Source: an uncultured bacterium (GTDB taxonomy: Bacteria > Planctomycetota > UBA1135 > GCA-002686595). Taken from it: a stretch of DNA of 64,000 nucleotides. Below the pieces are notes generated by a model. The model had not been told where the DNA came from. It did no database searches and worked only from the letters and a program-made list of their open reading frames with translations. The stretch is taken from the NCBI GenBank assembly GCA_937896235.1, contig CALBMX010000100.1, forward strand, positions 1 through 64,000, in the 5' to 3' direction. The first letter of the stretch is position 1, and the number at the start of each line of letters is the position of its first letter. This document shows, piece by piece, positions 9,383 through 18,731 of this stretch. The position numbers were made by a program, and so were the translations under genes.

Positions 9383-11425
9383 TTAGACGTGCTCTTCCTT
9401 TTCGCCATCTGCCTCTGCGCTTTTCTCGCCAATATCGATTTCATACTTTTCCATCTTACGCTGTAAGGCGAATCGTGAAATGCCGAGAGCATTCGCGGCC
9501 CGACTTTTATTCCCCTCGGCCTCTGCGAGAGCTGTGCGAATAGCACCGGCCTCAAAAGCGGTGACGGCTGCACGCAAGTCGCCTTCGACCTTTACGACAG
9601 GAGTGCTCTCGCCACTCCCTTTCGAACGTCCTTCCCCCCTTTGAATCGGCCCGGAGAGGTGCTCAAGACGCACCATGCCGTCCGCCAAGACCACCAGGCG
9701 GCGCATCTCGTTTTCCAGCTCGCGCACGTTGCCCGGCCAATCGTGACAGGCGAGCGCCGCCATCACTTCAGGGGCGACACTCGGAGGTTCGCAGCTGGCC
9801 TCGCGGGCGGCCCGAATCAGCAGCGCCTCGGCGAGGATCGGGATGTCCTCGATCCGATCTCGGAGGGGTGGAAGGTCCACAGTCAGGACGTTCAAACGGT
9901 AGTACAAGTCCTCGCGGAAGCGCCCGGCTTCGACTAGTTTTAGGAGATCCCGGTGGCTGGCAACAACGATGCGAACATCGACCTTCTCCACGGTTGTCGA
10001 GCCCACGGGACGCACCTCGCCCTCTTGCAAAACACGCAGGAGCTTCTTCTGCATCTCAACGCTCATATCCCCGACCTCGTCAAGGAAGAGCGTTCCCCCG
10101 TCGGCCTGCTGTAACAGCCCCCGGCGATTGCGATCGGCGCCGGTGAAGGCACCCTTCACGTGCCCAAACAGCTCGGATTCGAGAAGGGAGTCAGGTACAG
10201 CTGCACAGTTCTCACACACAAACGGCCTTTGGGAGCGCTTTCCGTTGTTGTGAATCGCGCGAGCTATCAGCTCTTTTCCCGTTCCACTATCACCGGAAAT
10301 TCGAACAGGCAAGTCGGACTCGACGACGCGATCGAGCACTTGGAAGACCTTCCGCATCGCGCTCGAGGTGCCGATGATTTCGTTGTAGTCATAACGTCCA
10401 CGCTCGCGCGTAAGCTCGCGTCGAACCACGGCTAGTTCGGCATCTCGATCTTTGACTTTGCGCCCAAGGCTTGCGTTCAAACGCTCGATTTGCGCTCCCG
10501 ACAGGCGCAGCGCGTCGTTGTTCTCCAAGAGCGCGTCAACCTGCCGCGCATTGCGAATGGCGACGGCGGCCAAAGCCGCGAAGTGTTCGGCCACGTCCAA
10601 GTCATCCTCGGTAAAGGCGCCACTTCGCATGCGGTTGTCGACGTACAGCACACCCGTCACGTGATCGTCCAGGAGAATGGGCAGGCACAGGACCGAACGG
10701 AGCCGCAGATCCTCGACGCTGACCATCGAGTCAAAGCGGTCGTCGCGACCGGCGTCCATCGAGAGCACCGGTCGGCCCGTTGAAAGCGCCTGTCGGCAAA
10801 GGCCGGCAGACAAGCGGCTCTGGGGAATTGGAATATCACTGCGATCGAAACTGCGAGCTAGGCGAACCTCTAGGTCGGCCAGGTCGGTAGAAGATGCGGA
10901 CTTTGGACGGTCGTGCTGCTCGCTCGAAGAGAGAAGTAGAAAGCCCCGCTCCGCTTCGATTAGGGCGACTGCAGAGTCCACGATTAGCTCGAGGAGTGGT
11001 TTCAGTTCGGTCTCGGCGGCGAGCAGGGTAGCGATACGCGCAAAGGCAGCCACGCGATCCACGCTCTTATCTCCCGTGCCATTCTGAGTCTGCAGGCCCT
11101 CAATCGGAAGGACCGCGACCGTGGGCTCTTCCTTCACCTCTTCCGCATCCAGCTCGATCCGGACCCGGGAACCGCCAACCAGAAACTCGTCGTGATCGGC
11201 CACGCGCATGCGAACGATGCGCTCACCTTTAATCACGGTACCGTTGGCCGAGTTCAAATCCTCGATCCAGATTTCACCGTTGTCCACCGTCACGCGGCAG
11301 TGGCGACGGGACACAAGCCCCGAGTTCAACCTGAGGTCATTCTCAATCGAACGCCCGATAAAAACCTCTGGCATCTCAAATCGATAAACGGATTGAGAGC
11401 CCCCTTCAACAACAATCAGTTTCAT
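9383..11425 (-). CDS. FHA-GAF sigma-54-dependent transcriptional activator
   Basis: A 680-residue regulator. An FHA domain (about 5-100) has FIGRSIENDL, SRRHCRV and NSANGT, the usual phosphothreonine-pocket residues. A GAF domain covers about 130-300. The sigma-54 AAA+ domain (about 350-590) has Walker A GDSGTGKE (near 378), the sigma-54 contact loop GAFTGA (near 425) and Walker B LFLDEVGD. A Fis-type helix-turn-helix is near 628-665 (NKSRAANALGISRFALQRK). The start at 11425 begins the FHA fold directly and has GGAG 10 nt upstream; in-frame codons to 11491 add nothing domain-like. The adjacent Ser/Thr kinase suggests that phosphorylation is read by the FHA domain to control sigma-54 promoters. 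Target promoters are not known. Confidence 0.92.
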   Translation of the reverse strand: MKLIVVEGGSQSVYRFEMPEVFIGRSIENDLRLNSGLVSRRHCRVTVDNGEIWIEDLNSANGTVIKGERIVRMRVADHDEFLVGGSRVRIELDAEEVKEEPTVAVLPIEGLQTQNGTGDKSVDRVAAFARIATLLAAETELKPLLELIVDSAVALIEAERGFLLLSSSEQHDRPKSASSTDLADLEVRLARSFDRSDIPIPQSRLSAGLCRQALSTGRPVLSMDAGRDDRFDSMVSVEDLRLRSVLCLPILLDDHVTGVLYVDNRMRSGAFTEDDLDVAEHFAALAAVAIRNARQVDALLENNDALRLSGAQIERLNASLGRKVKDRDAELAVVRRELTRERGRYDYNEIIGTSSAMRKVFQVLDRVVESDLPVRISGDSGTGKELIARAIHNNGKRSQRPFVCENCAAVPDSLLESELFGHVKGAFTGADRNRRGLLQQADGGTLFLDEVGDMSVEMQKKLLRVLQEGEVRPVGSTTVEKVDVRIVVASHRDLLKLVEAGRFREDLYYRLNVLTVDLPPLRDRIEDIPILAEALLIRAAREASCEPPSVAPEVMAALACHDWPGNVRELENEMRRLVVLADGMVRLEHLSGPIQRGEGRSKGSGESTPVVKVEGDLRAAVTAFEAGAIRTALAEAEGNKSRAANALGISRFALQRKMEKYEIDIGEKSAEADGEKEEHV

Positions 11426-11630
11426 CGCTTTTTGCTCCGCTTTTGCCCGGCAATCGACCTGCTCGAGAAGCCCCCTTGAGTGAAATCGCACATCCTCCTA
11501 ACATTAGACCGCGTGGAACGTGCGGATACCGCACATCGGCCGTCTGTCCGCCATCGGACACAGTCCATATCTCACAACCTGTGTATTTCCAAAGGCTTAG
11601 GATTTGATCGAAGTGTAAGATAAGCAAACC

Positions 11631-12095
11631 ATGCCCTCCTCCAAAGACTCAGAACTCCCCCAAGTCGACCCGCGTTGGTACCAAGACGGGCTTCGCTTTG
11701 ACTGCACAGCCTGCGGGAATTGCTGCCGCGATCACGGGGAGTACACATACGTTTATGTGTCCGATGCCGACTTGACCAAACTCAGCGCAGAGCTTCGAAT
11801 CAGCGAAGACGAGTTCGACTCAGTCCACTGTGACCACGAAGATGGCTGGCGGTTCCTCAAGCGGAGTGGAAGTCAGTGTGTTTTCTTAGACGAGAAGGGG
11901 CTCTGCAAGGTGTATGAGGCGCGCCCGAAGCAGTGCAGCACGTGGCCTTTTTGGAAGGACAACCTCGTCTCTCTCGACGTTTGGAGCGGCCCCGTCAAGA
12001 AGTGCTGCCCCGGCATCAACGAGGGCGAGTTGACCTCCGCGGACGATGCTGAGCGCATCGCCCGCGAGACGGAAGATTGGTACGAGGGCGAGTAG
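11631..12095 (+). CDS. YkgJ family cysteine cluster protein
   Basis: A 154-residue protein with the N-terminal cluster FDCTACGNCCRDHG (CxxCxxCC) and the family's second cluster CKVYEARPKQCSTWPFW, ending with a further Cys pair (KKCCPG). Together these ligate zinc or an iron-sulfur centre. The family is widespread and poorly characterised, so the exact role is unknown. It is divergent from the FHA regulator and convergent with the SIMPL gene, with only 3 bp between the two stops. Confidence 0.88.
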   Translation: MPSSKDSELPQVDPRWYQDGLRFDCTACGNCCRDHGEYTYVYVSDADLTKLSAELRISEDEFDSVHCDHEDGWRFLKRSGSQCVFLDEKGLCKVYEARPKQCSTWPFWKDNLVSLDVWSGPVKKCCPGINEGELTSADDAERIARETEDWYEGE

Positions 12096-12098
12096 CTC

Positions 12099-12911
12099 TT
12101 ACAGTAGCTCGAACTCGATCGTCAAGGTGGCTGTAGCTTCGACGCCGCCACCGATGCCCTTCCAAGAGGTGCTCGCGGCGGACTGTCGGACGCTTCGGAT
12201 TCCACCCAATTGGCGGCCGCTTAGCTCCGCCAAGTTCATCGCCAAAACACGCGCGCGCCACATCGCGTCGGCCTGCGCCCCGCCTTGGGCCACGGCTGAG
12301 TCCTCATCGGACAGCTTGCCGGAGACGGTCGCATTGCCATCACCGGTGTTCTGAACCGGGTATCCATAATACGGGACGTTAGTGCCGCCACGAAGCTTGA
12401 GCCCAAGCTCCACCGCAATATCAATCGCCGCAGCGACCTGCACCACTTGGGCGGCCGAATCCGCGCCTGGGGAGAACTTCACTTCAAGCACTTCAGAAAG
12501 CGTCACCCCTTCGCTAATCGTATCTTGGCCGTTGCTGCTCATGATGAAGCCGCCATTATTCATATTTTTATCTAAGGGAGCGCCATACATAAACTCGACT
12601 CCCGCACCGATCACGTCAAGGCCGGAGAGCTCCAAACCCATGATGCCCGAGACCGCGCGCGTGCGCGCTTGAACAAAATCCATCACACACTCATCCGCCA
12701 AATCCGCAGTCTTGGAGATGGTCGCTTTCATGGAGAAGTAGGTCGGCTCAACGGCGAAAGTGCCTGTGGCGGAGACGCTGACAAAATTGGACTCAGCAAT
12801 CGTTGTCGAGGGTGCTGCTAAAGGTGTAGGTGACGACGGAACTAGGGCATAGCTGCCTGCTGCCAGACAGAGGACCGCAAAAGGTACGAGTGGAAATTTC
12901 ATGCTGCTCAT
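12099..12911 (-). CDS. SIMPL (DUF541) domain secreted protein
   Basis: A 270-residue exported protein with a signal peptide (FPLVPFAVLCLAAGSYAL). The body matches the SIMPL/DUF541 pattern: an opening VSATGTFAVEP, a middle region with repeated GLELSGLDVIGAGVEF, and a C-terminal half containing SDEDSAVAQGGAQADAMWRARVLAMNLAEL. These periplasmic proteins are of uncertain function, linked in some bacteria to oxidative stress and envelope homeostasis. ATG codons at 12911 and 12902 are both possible; neither has a clear ribosome binding site. It is the last gene of the long minus-strand operon, 40 bp behind the thioredoxin-fusion gene. Confidence 0.85.
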   Translation of the reverse strand: MSSMKFPLVPFAVLCLAAGSYALVPSSPTPLAAPSTTIAESNFVSVSATGTFAVEPTYFSMKATISKTADLADECVMDFVQARTRAVSGIMGLELSGLDVIGAGVEFMYGAPLDKNMNNGGFIMSSNGQDTISEGVTLSEVLEVKFSPGADSAAQVVQVAAAIDIAVELGLKLRGGTNVPYYGYPVQNTGDGNATVSGKLSDEDSAVAQGGAQADAMWRARVLAMNLAELSGRQLGGIRSVRQSAASTSWKGIGGGVEATATLTIEFELL

Positions 12912-12951
12912 GGCGGAGTAAAATTGGATGCAGCTGGGCTGCGAGTGAGTA

Positions 12952-15753
12952 CTACTTGGCGGCGTCTCTTTCAGCTTTGGCGGCGTCCGCCAAAAGCAAG
13001 AGGCGCTCGATCTCTTCGTCAAGGGCTGGACCAACCAGGTCAATCCCTCGCACGATTCCTTCGTGGTCGATTAGAAACTGAGTTGGAAACGCATTCACGC
13101 CCCAAGCTGTAGTTATTGGCCCCGACGTCGAACCGTCGAGGAACGAGTGCATCGGAATGTCCATTTCGCCGGCGCGGATGGAGAGGCTCCCGGCGGCCCC
13201 CTCGGTGTCGGTATTGACCCCGATCAACTCGAAGAGACGTCCTTCGTACCTTTCGGCGAGCGACCGCTCGCCTGGCATTGCTGCCATACAGGAAGGTCAC
13301 CAGAAACCCCAAAAATCAAGCAACACAACACTGCCGGTCGCGCTTGCCAAGTTGAAGTCATCACCATGCAAGTCCTTGCCGATTGCAGCGGGGGCCCGCT
13401 CGCCGACCACGGGTAGCTGACCTGTTCCGGCCTGTGCTGCGTCGGGGAACGGCTCTTCCTTCGGAATAAACACCCACTTGGAATACATCGAAGGAGGCAA
13501 CGCTGCGGCCCCTGAGAGTTCGATCGAAAGCAAATGCTCCAAGTCGACTCTCAGCTCACCAAGGATCGGTGACACGGCCTCAATCCCCTCGTTATCGGCG
13601 CCACTTAGCTCGACGGTCAAGCACGTCTGTTCATCGAGGATGAGTCGGGTGTGACTCGATGGGAGGTCAGCCTCGACGAGCTCAACATCCTCGAGGATGG
13701 GATCATCAAGCCAAACGACTGCCGCTAAGCGGCGGGTTGGAATCAGCCTCTCGTCACTGAGGCCGCTCGAGTAAAGGATGCCCTCTTCAGACCAACCTAT
13801 AACATTCGTCCGCAGGAAATCACCGGTCCGTGCAAGTACGAGGTGTTTGAATCGGCGCTGCTTATACTTGCGGGGCAAGGCGAGGGCGCGCTCTAAACTC
13901 GCGGCGTCAAATCCCTCGCTCACCTCGCGCCGCGGCGCCTCTCCTGTATTGCCCCAGCCGAAATTGTTTCCGTCTTCCACTTTCTCAACAAAGAGTTCGG
14001 CGAACTCCGCCATCTTCCGCGTGTCGAACTCGATCGCCTTGATCAAGTCGTTCGAGATCGTCACTTCGCCGCCAAATGGAGTCGCGAAGCGAGACTCCTC
14101 CGACCCAATCACGACAACCTTGCAGCGAAAGGAGTCGCCAGAGCGCAACCGCAAGAAGTGGGGATAGTTCTTATTGGAAACGAAAAACGAGGTTGTTCGG
14201 TTGACCACAATCCGCCGAACGCTGTCTCGGGAGATGGTCGCCGAGGACGCACTGATCGTTGGCTTCCAAGTGATCGCACCATCTTCGCCAACCGACTCGA
14301 GCGAACCGGCGATCTCTCCGTTGCCCGTAACAAGGAAGGACCGTGAAGTTTTCTTTCGTTGGAACGTACCGCTACGTACAACCGTAATGGCTTCGAGTGA
14401 AGAGGTACTGCAGACGCGGGCTTCACCTTGCCAGGTGGGACGGATGGTAAGTTCGCCTTCTCCATAGCTTACGAACTCGCCCGTCACCCGCCGACCATCG
14501 GAGTAGATCAGCCGGACTTGATCCCCGGGGTCAGGCTCACTCTCTGGCGTGGCGACCTCCGATGTCGGGAAGTCAAAACCGAGAACTGCGGCGACCGGAA
14601 CCTCACCCGCGGTGGTTTGATAGACACCCGCCTCAGCATCAAGACCAAGGACGTCTTGGGCGATAAGGCGAACGGGCGACAGGGAACTCTCGGTATTCAG
14701 GACTCGTATGCTGGATAACTTCAAAGATCCCGCGTCACACTCCAGGCCAAACCCCGGGCCGCTTTCGTCGGGTCGAGAGAGAGTCGCCAGCGTGACGCCC
14801 TCGTCATCGAGGAAGTACAGGCTGTCAGCGTCGGTCTTGATCTTCAGAACAATCAGCCCGCCTTCACGCATCGCCCCAGGAATCGGCGTCGCGAAGATCC
14901 GCTTCTTTCCCTCCGTGTAGGCGACAAGCGTGTCACCCCAAATCTCAAGCGTGATGCAATCCTTGTCCACACGCTTCATGGACTGCCCAAGCAGGTACAT
15001 GCGAAAGTGAGCCTCTCGTCCGACCTGGAGTTCGATGTCGACCAAGCGCTGACCGTTCAAACCGAAATCCCGTTTCAGCAGAGACCGCGGATCACTTGTC
15101 TCTGGGATAAAGCCGGAGGGGCCAGACGCCAACCAGGTCCCCCTCTGGTCCCACCCACCTAATCCAAAGGGCCCGCTGTAAACCATGACTTCCGAGGCGA
15201 GTGCATCAACTGCTGCAAGCTCCGAGACTGACAGTGAAAGCGGCCCCATACCATCTAGATCAACAAGCCAAGAATCCTGTCCATGTACCTCTTGGATACG
15301 TCCACGCAGGGCATCTCCACCCTTGAGGAGAAACGAGTACTTCCCCGAATAGTCCGTGTCGCCGCCCTCCTCGGTGGCGAAACGAATCGACTCAAGCGCC
15401 ATCGGGTCGATCGAAAGTGGGTCGGTGAAATCGACCGAGTCAAATGCGAGCTGACCATCAGTCGCTGCCGACAGCACTCCTCTTAATCTCTGACCTTCGC
15501 CCGTGTGCAAGAAGACCTGGCCGGGAGAGGGCTGGTCCGAACCTGCTGCAAAAGTGGACGGCACCGAGCCCTCGACATCAACTTCGAACGAGTCTATCAA
15601 GACTGCGCCACCCGCCGCAGCGCGAAGGACCACGGGGCGACCAATCACCACAGCAGGTGCAGCTACAGCAGCCTTGATCTGAACGACCTTGCCCTCTTGC
15701 AGGCAAGGAGCGGAAAGCAAGCTAAGCGCCAAATAGGTAGAAACAAAAACCAT
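12952..15753 (-). CDS. Secreted thioredoxin-fusion protein, candidate selenoprotein
   Basis: If TGA at 13297-13299 is read as selenocysteine (residue 819), this is one 933-residue exported protein. A signal peptide (MVFVSTYLALSLLSAPCL) is followed by several beta-rich repeats with phrases such as LLKGGDALRGRI, SDGRRVTGEFV and LRSGDSFRCKV, plus a LamG-like section near 200-350. The C-terminal domain from about residue 775 is TlpA/AhpC-like: GSVVLLDFWGFW, then U-P-S-C in the place of C-x-x-C, then helix, strand and the cis-Pro loop AFPTQFLID. The frame is unbroken on both sides of the TGA, which argues against decay. A SECIS-like hairpin follows at 13255-13272. Otherwise it would be an 818-residue truncated protein. 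It is translationally close (2 bp) to the upstream prenyltransferase-like gene. Periplasmic thiol exchange is inferred. Confidence 0.72.
13255..13272 (-). promoter_or_regulatory. Candidate bacterial SECIS hairpin
   Basis: Counting from the base after TGA 13297-13299, bases +25 to +42 form a perfect 7-bp stem GGCGAGC/GCUCGCC around a GGUC tetraloop at +32 to +35. This sits within the distance usually accepted for bacterial SECIS loops. Loop sequence and distance match the hairpin at 16-29. Confidence 0.5.
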
Positions 15754-15755
15754 GA

Positions 15756-16799
15756 TTAGCGCTCGTAGATCGGTAGCAGGCAGTAATTGAGCCCTGCGGA
15801 GAGCAGCGCCATTCCCGTTTGGAATTCTAGGCCGGAGCTAGCCCCCTTGATCGGAATACTACCGTCTTCATTCTGCAGCTCGGCGAGCAGCACTGTGTTC
15901 TCCTGGGTCCACTTCCGCCAGATCTCGTACTGCACCTGGAACAGCGCCTGGGAGCGGTAGTACAAGGTGTAAGCGGGGTGGTTCCAGGGGGTGGCGTCCC
16001 AGGTTTTTGAGAGGTATTCCTGGACGGCCTTGTAGCTCTCCAAATCCTGGCGCTTGGCGATCGCCAGCACCAGAGCGCAGATCGCCGAGCGGGCATGGCT
16101 GTCCCCCATGCCGCCAAAACCGGAGTAGTTCACGTTGCCCGTCCGCATCGTCTGGCTGACAAAGTATTCGACAGCTCCATCGATGGAGGAGTCGGGCACC
16201 GCAACACCTGCATTGCGGGCGCCTAGTAGCCCCATCAACACCGCGCCCGCCGCCGAGGTGTCCGCATCCGTGCTGTCTGGAGAGTAGCGCCACGCTTTGG
16301 TCGGGTTGTTCTCTTGCGAGGTTACAGCACAGCGCACGGCGAGCTCTAAAGCCTCTGCGATCGAGCGACCTTTGTCGTCCTCGCCAAGCCAAAGCATGCG
16401 CTCATCCACTGCTCCATAGCAGTCCGCCAAGGTCAGCATTGCGAAGCCGTGCTCGTACATCCCAGTCTGGATGAACCCGGTGTCGCCGTCCTGTCGACGA
16501 ATGATCGAACGCACTCCCATGCGGATATTCTCGGCGTAGCGGCCAAAGTTCGGATCCTCACCAGATGCGAGCAGAGCCATCACACAAATCCCCGTCACCC
16601 CTGCACTGCCCGCCCAGCCTCCATCCTTGCGCTGAGAGCCCTTCAGGTAGTCAAGGCCCTTGTCAAACATGGTGCGGTGAACAGCCGGAATGGGTGCGCC
16701 GTACTTGAGGTCTTGCCCACTTGCGTTGGATGTTAGCGCAAGCGTAACGGCACCGGCTACTAGCGAGAAGAGGCGCAATGGACTTCGTTTGTGATTCAT
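15756..16799 (-). CDS. Secreted prenyltransferase/squalene-cyclase repeat protein
   Basis: A 347-residue exported protein (signal peptide RLFSLVAGAVTLALTSNASGQ). It forms an alpha-alpha toroid of the terpenoid cyclase/prenyltransferase fold, shown by repeated units such as GLDYLKGSQRKDGGWAGSAGVTGICVMALLA and later YFVSQ...GFGGMGDSHARSAICALVLA. The catalytic DxDD motif of squalene cyclases is not seen, so it is more likely a binding or scaffold protein than a cyclase. The ATG at 16799 is preferred over one three codons earlier. Its place between the MoxR-type genes and the thioredoxin fusion suggests a shared envelope task. Confidence 0.8.
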   Translation of the reverse strand: MNHKRSPLRLFSLVAGAVTLALTSNASGQDLKYGAPIPAVHRTMFDKGLDYLKGSQRKDGGWAGSAGVTGICVMALLASGEDPNFGRYAENIRMGVRSIIRRQDGDTGFIQTGMYEHGFAMLTLADCYGAVDERMLWLGEDDKGRSIAEALELAVRCAVTSQENNPTKAWRYSPDSTDADTSAAGAVLMGLLGARNAGVAVPDSSIDGAVEYFVSQTMRTGNVNYSGFGGMGDSHARSAICALVLAIAKRQDLESYKAVQEYLSKTWDATPWNHPAYTLYYRSQALFQVQYEIWRKWTQENTVLLAELQNEDGSIPIKGASSGLEFQTGMALLSAGLNYCLLPIYER

Positions 16800-16819
16800 T
16801 AGAGGCACGTCAGGCAGGC

Positions 16820-18121
16820 TTAGACGTCCAGGACGTCTAGCTGTTGTTGGGAACAGGCGTCACGAAGTGCCGTCAGCTTCGATTTCAGATCCGTACTAAG
16901 CTGATTGCTACTGGCCAGACTGGGGCGATAGACCCCGTCCGCAGCAATCCCGAAAGTGCCGGGGAGCTCAGGCTTGAGAGGACTGTAGCGGGAAGCGCTT
17001 TGGACTTCCTTCTCCACAAACTCCAAGAGTAGCGGTGCAAGAGCCTCGCGCTGGTCCTTTGAGAACACCGTGCGCTGGTCAATCACATTTAGAAAAAAAG
17101 TAGCACGGGCCATTTTGTACTCCTCTTGATTTCGAATCGGAACCGACTCGAAATCTTCATCATCGGGAAGGTCGAGCATGCCCCTCAGGATTTTCTCCCA
17201 ATCCTTAGAGTTCGTCGCTCCCTTCGAAACCTCAAAGGCGTAGGTCAGCTGACTCGGCATCCGCCCGCTGCGTCGCAAAAGCGCATCCGCAGAACCGTAA
17301 AGGAGGGGCCGCAAGACGCCATGATCGCCCTTGCCATAGAGCCAGTACTCCGCTTCGAAACAGAAGTCGTGATAGGTCGTCCGTCCTGTTCTGACGAGCT
17401 CGTCCAGCAGCTTGGCCCGAGCCTCGCTAAGGCTCTCACTCAGTTTCGCGGACTCCATCAAGTCTCGGAAGGGGTCGGGCATCTCGTTCCCGTACCGGTA
17501 GTTCTGGACCTGGCCGATGAGCTGCTTGCCAAGCTGCTCTTGACCGGCCCTGAGCAGCGCATCGCGAATTTCCTCGCGCTCTTCAGGACGCAGGCACAGG
17601 GCTTGGGAGACACGAGCTTCAAGCATAGAGACCAGACTCTCCTCCAGCCGTACCGTGCGCTCTGCCTGGTTGCTCAGCCAAACGGCTAGGACTGATTCTG
17701 GAAGCTCCGCCCTCAACACGCCGAGCCACTCCTCGCTGTTGAGAAAGTTACGGAATGGCTCGTAGACGATCGGCGATGCCTCCCCAAACCTCTCGTTGGG
17801 CGAGACACCGACCTTCGGAGGATTCGCCTCCCAAAATGCCTTGATGACATCATTGGCCATGTCGAGAAACCGATCGGCCTCATCATCACTCAAGCAGCTC
17901 GCTGGTCCTGCGGCCGCCCCATCCTCTGCCAAGGTAGCATCCAACGTGCGCCGAGCATCAATCAGCAGAAGCTCCACACGATTCTCGAAGAGAATCTGAA
18001 GCTCCTCCTTTGCGCGTCCTAAGCGCGGGTCTCCATCGGCCGTTGGAAAGACAAACGAAAGCAGACCCGTGCAGAGGAGCGCACCGAGAGAGAGGACAAG
18101 TACGCCGCGTCTATTTCCCAT
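16820..18121 (-). CDS. Secreted protein of unknown function
   Basis: A 433-residue exported or membrane-anchored protein (N-terminal segment VLVLSLGALLCTGLLSFVF). The rest is mostly alpha-helical and charged, with paired Cys at about residue 81 (SCL), 177 (CLRP) and near the C-terminus (DACSQ). I do not recognise the family. Its start overlaps the preceding small coiled-coil gene by 11 bp, and the prenyltransferase-repeat gene follows 20 bp later, so it is an internal member of the operon. Confidence 0.8.
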   Translation of the reverse strand: MGNRRGVLVLSLGALLCTGLLSFVFPTADGDPRLGRAKEELQILFENRVELLLIDARRTLDATLAEDGAAAGPASCLSDDEADRFLDMANDVIKAFWEANPPKVGVSPNERFGEASPIVYEPFRNFLNSEEWLGVLRAELPESVLAVWLSNQAERTVRLEESLVSMLEARVSQALCLRPEEREEIRDALLRAGQEQLGKQLIGQVQNYRYGNEMPDPFRDLMESAKLSESLSEARAKLLDELVRTGRTTYHDFCFEAEYWLYGKGDHGVLRPLLYGSADALLRRSGRMPSQLTYAFEVSKGATNSKDWEKILRGMLDLPDDEDFESVPIRNQEEYKMARATFFLNVIDQRTVFSKDQREALAPLLLEFVEKEVQSASRYSPLKPELPGTFGIAADGVYRPSLASSNQLSTDLKSKLTALRDACSQQQLDVLDV

Positions 18122-18692
18122 TCAGCTTCTCGAAGTATCGATCCAAGGAGCTGCGCAGTTCGGCGGACTGCTGCTCTTCATTGGTAACCATCGCCGCACC
18201 GACCTCGCGGTCCGCGGTCACACCGCTCGCATCTTCCGAACGTCCAACCAGAGCCAGCGCCGAGACATCCGTCTGGCCTTTGCGGGGACCACCTCCGCCG
18301 GGTGTGTTTCCCCCGCCGCCACCACCACCACCCGAACGGCGCGCACGAAGCAGATGTTCGATGGCCTCGGTCTCGGATGCGATGGTCACAGGGCCGGTCG
18401 TCGGCGTCAGAAGTTTCTCTTCGGTATCGGCCATGGCGCCTGCTGCATCGCGAAGCATCTGGATCTCTTTGCCAAAGTCGGCTTGCGCATCGGGAAGTGC
18501 GAGGATGTCCTTGACCACTTGCTCTGTGCGCTCGGTTAGATCGATCTGCTCCCCGACTAGGGTGTCGGCAAAGTCTTCATAGTCGACGCGCTTCATGCCG
18601 AGACGCGCCTGCTCGGTTTCGCGAGTTAGATCTCTAAGATCCATCTCGGCTTCGGTGATTCGTAGGACTTCCAGAATGAGTGAAGGAGGCAA
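18111..18692 (-). CDS. Small coiled-coil protein of unknown function
   Basis: A 193-residue predominantly helical protein with no signal peptide. It begins with a heptad-rich region (SLILEVLRITEAEMDLRDLTRETEQARLG), then has an eight-Gly linker near residue 130, and ends with a helical tail. The start is most likely TTG at 18692, preceded by AGAAGG about 7 nt upstream; ATG at 18644 is the alternative and would cut into the conserved-looking helix. It is in the same frame as the upstream large membrane protein, separated by two TGA codons. No function can be assigned; the context suggests assembly with the large membrane protein. Confidence 0.7.
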   Translation of the reverse strand: MPPSLILEVLRITEAEMDLRDLTRETEQARLGMKRVDYEDFADTLVGEQIDLTERTEQVVKDILALPDAQADFGKEIQMLRDAAGAMADTEEKLLTPTTGPVTIASETEAIEHLLRARRSGGGGGGGGNTPGGGGPRKGQTDVSALALVGRSEDASGVTADREVGAAMVTNEEQQSAELRSSLDRYFEKLNGK

Positions 18693-18731
18693 ACTGCCCT
18701 TCTTTTTAGACCCTTTTCAGGTCGAGCCACT

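Noticed and set aside
13297..13299. Simple pseudogene or nonsense mutation in the thioredoxin fusion
   Set aside because: Kept as an alternative but disfavoured: the downstream half is intact, the UGA falls exactly on the redox Cys, and a SECIS-like hairpin follows.
18300..18335. CCACCACC run as a simple-sequence repeat of interest
   Set aside because: It encodes a polyglycine linker in the small coiled-coil protein and needs no other explanation.
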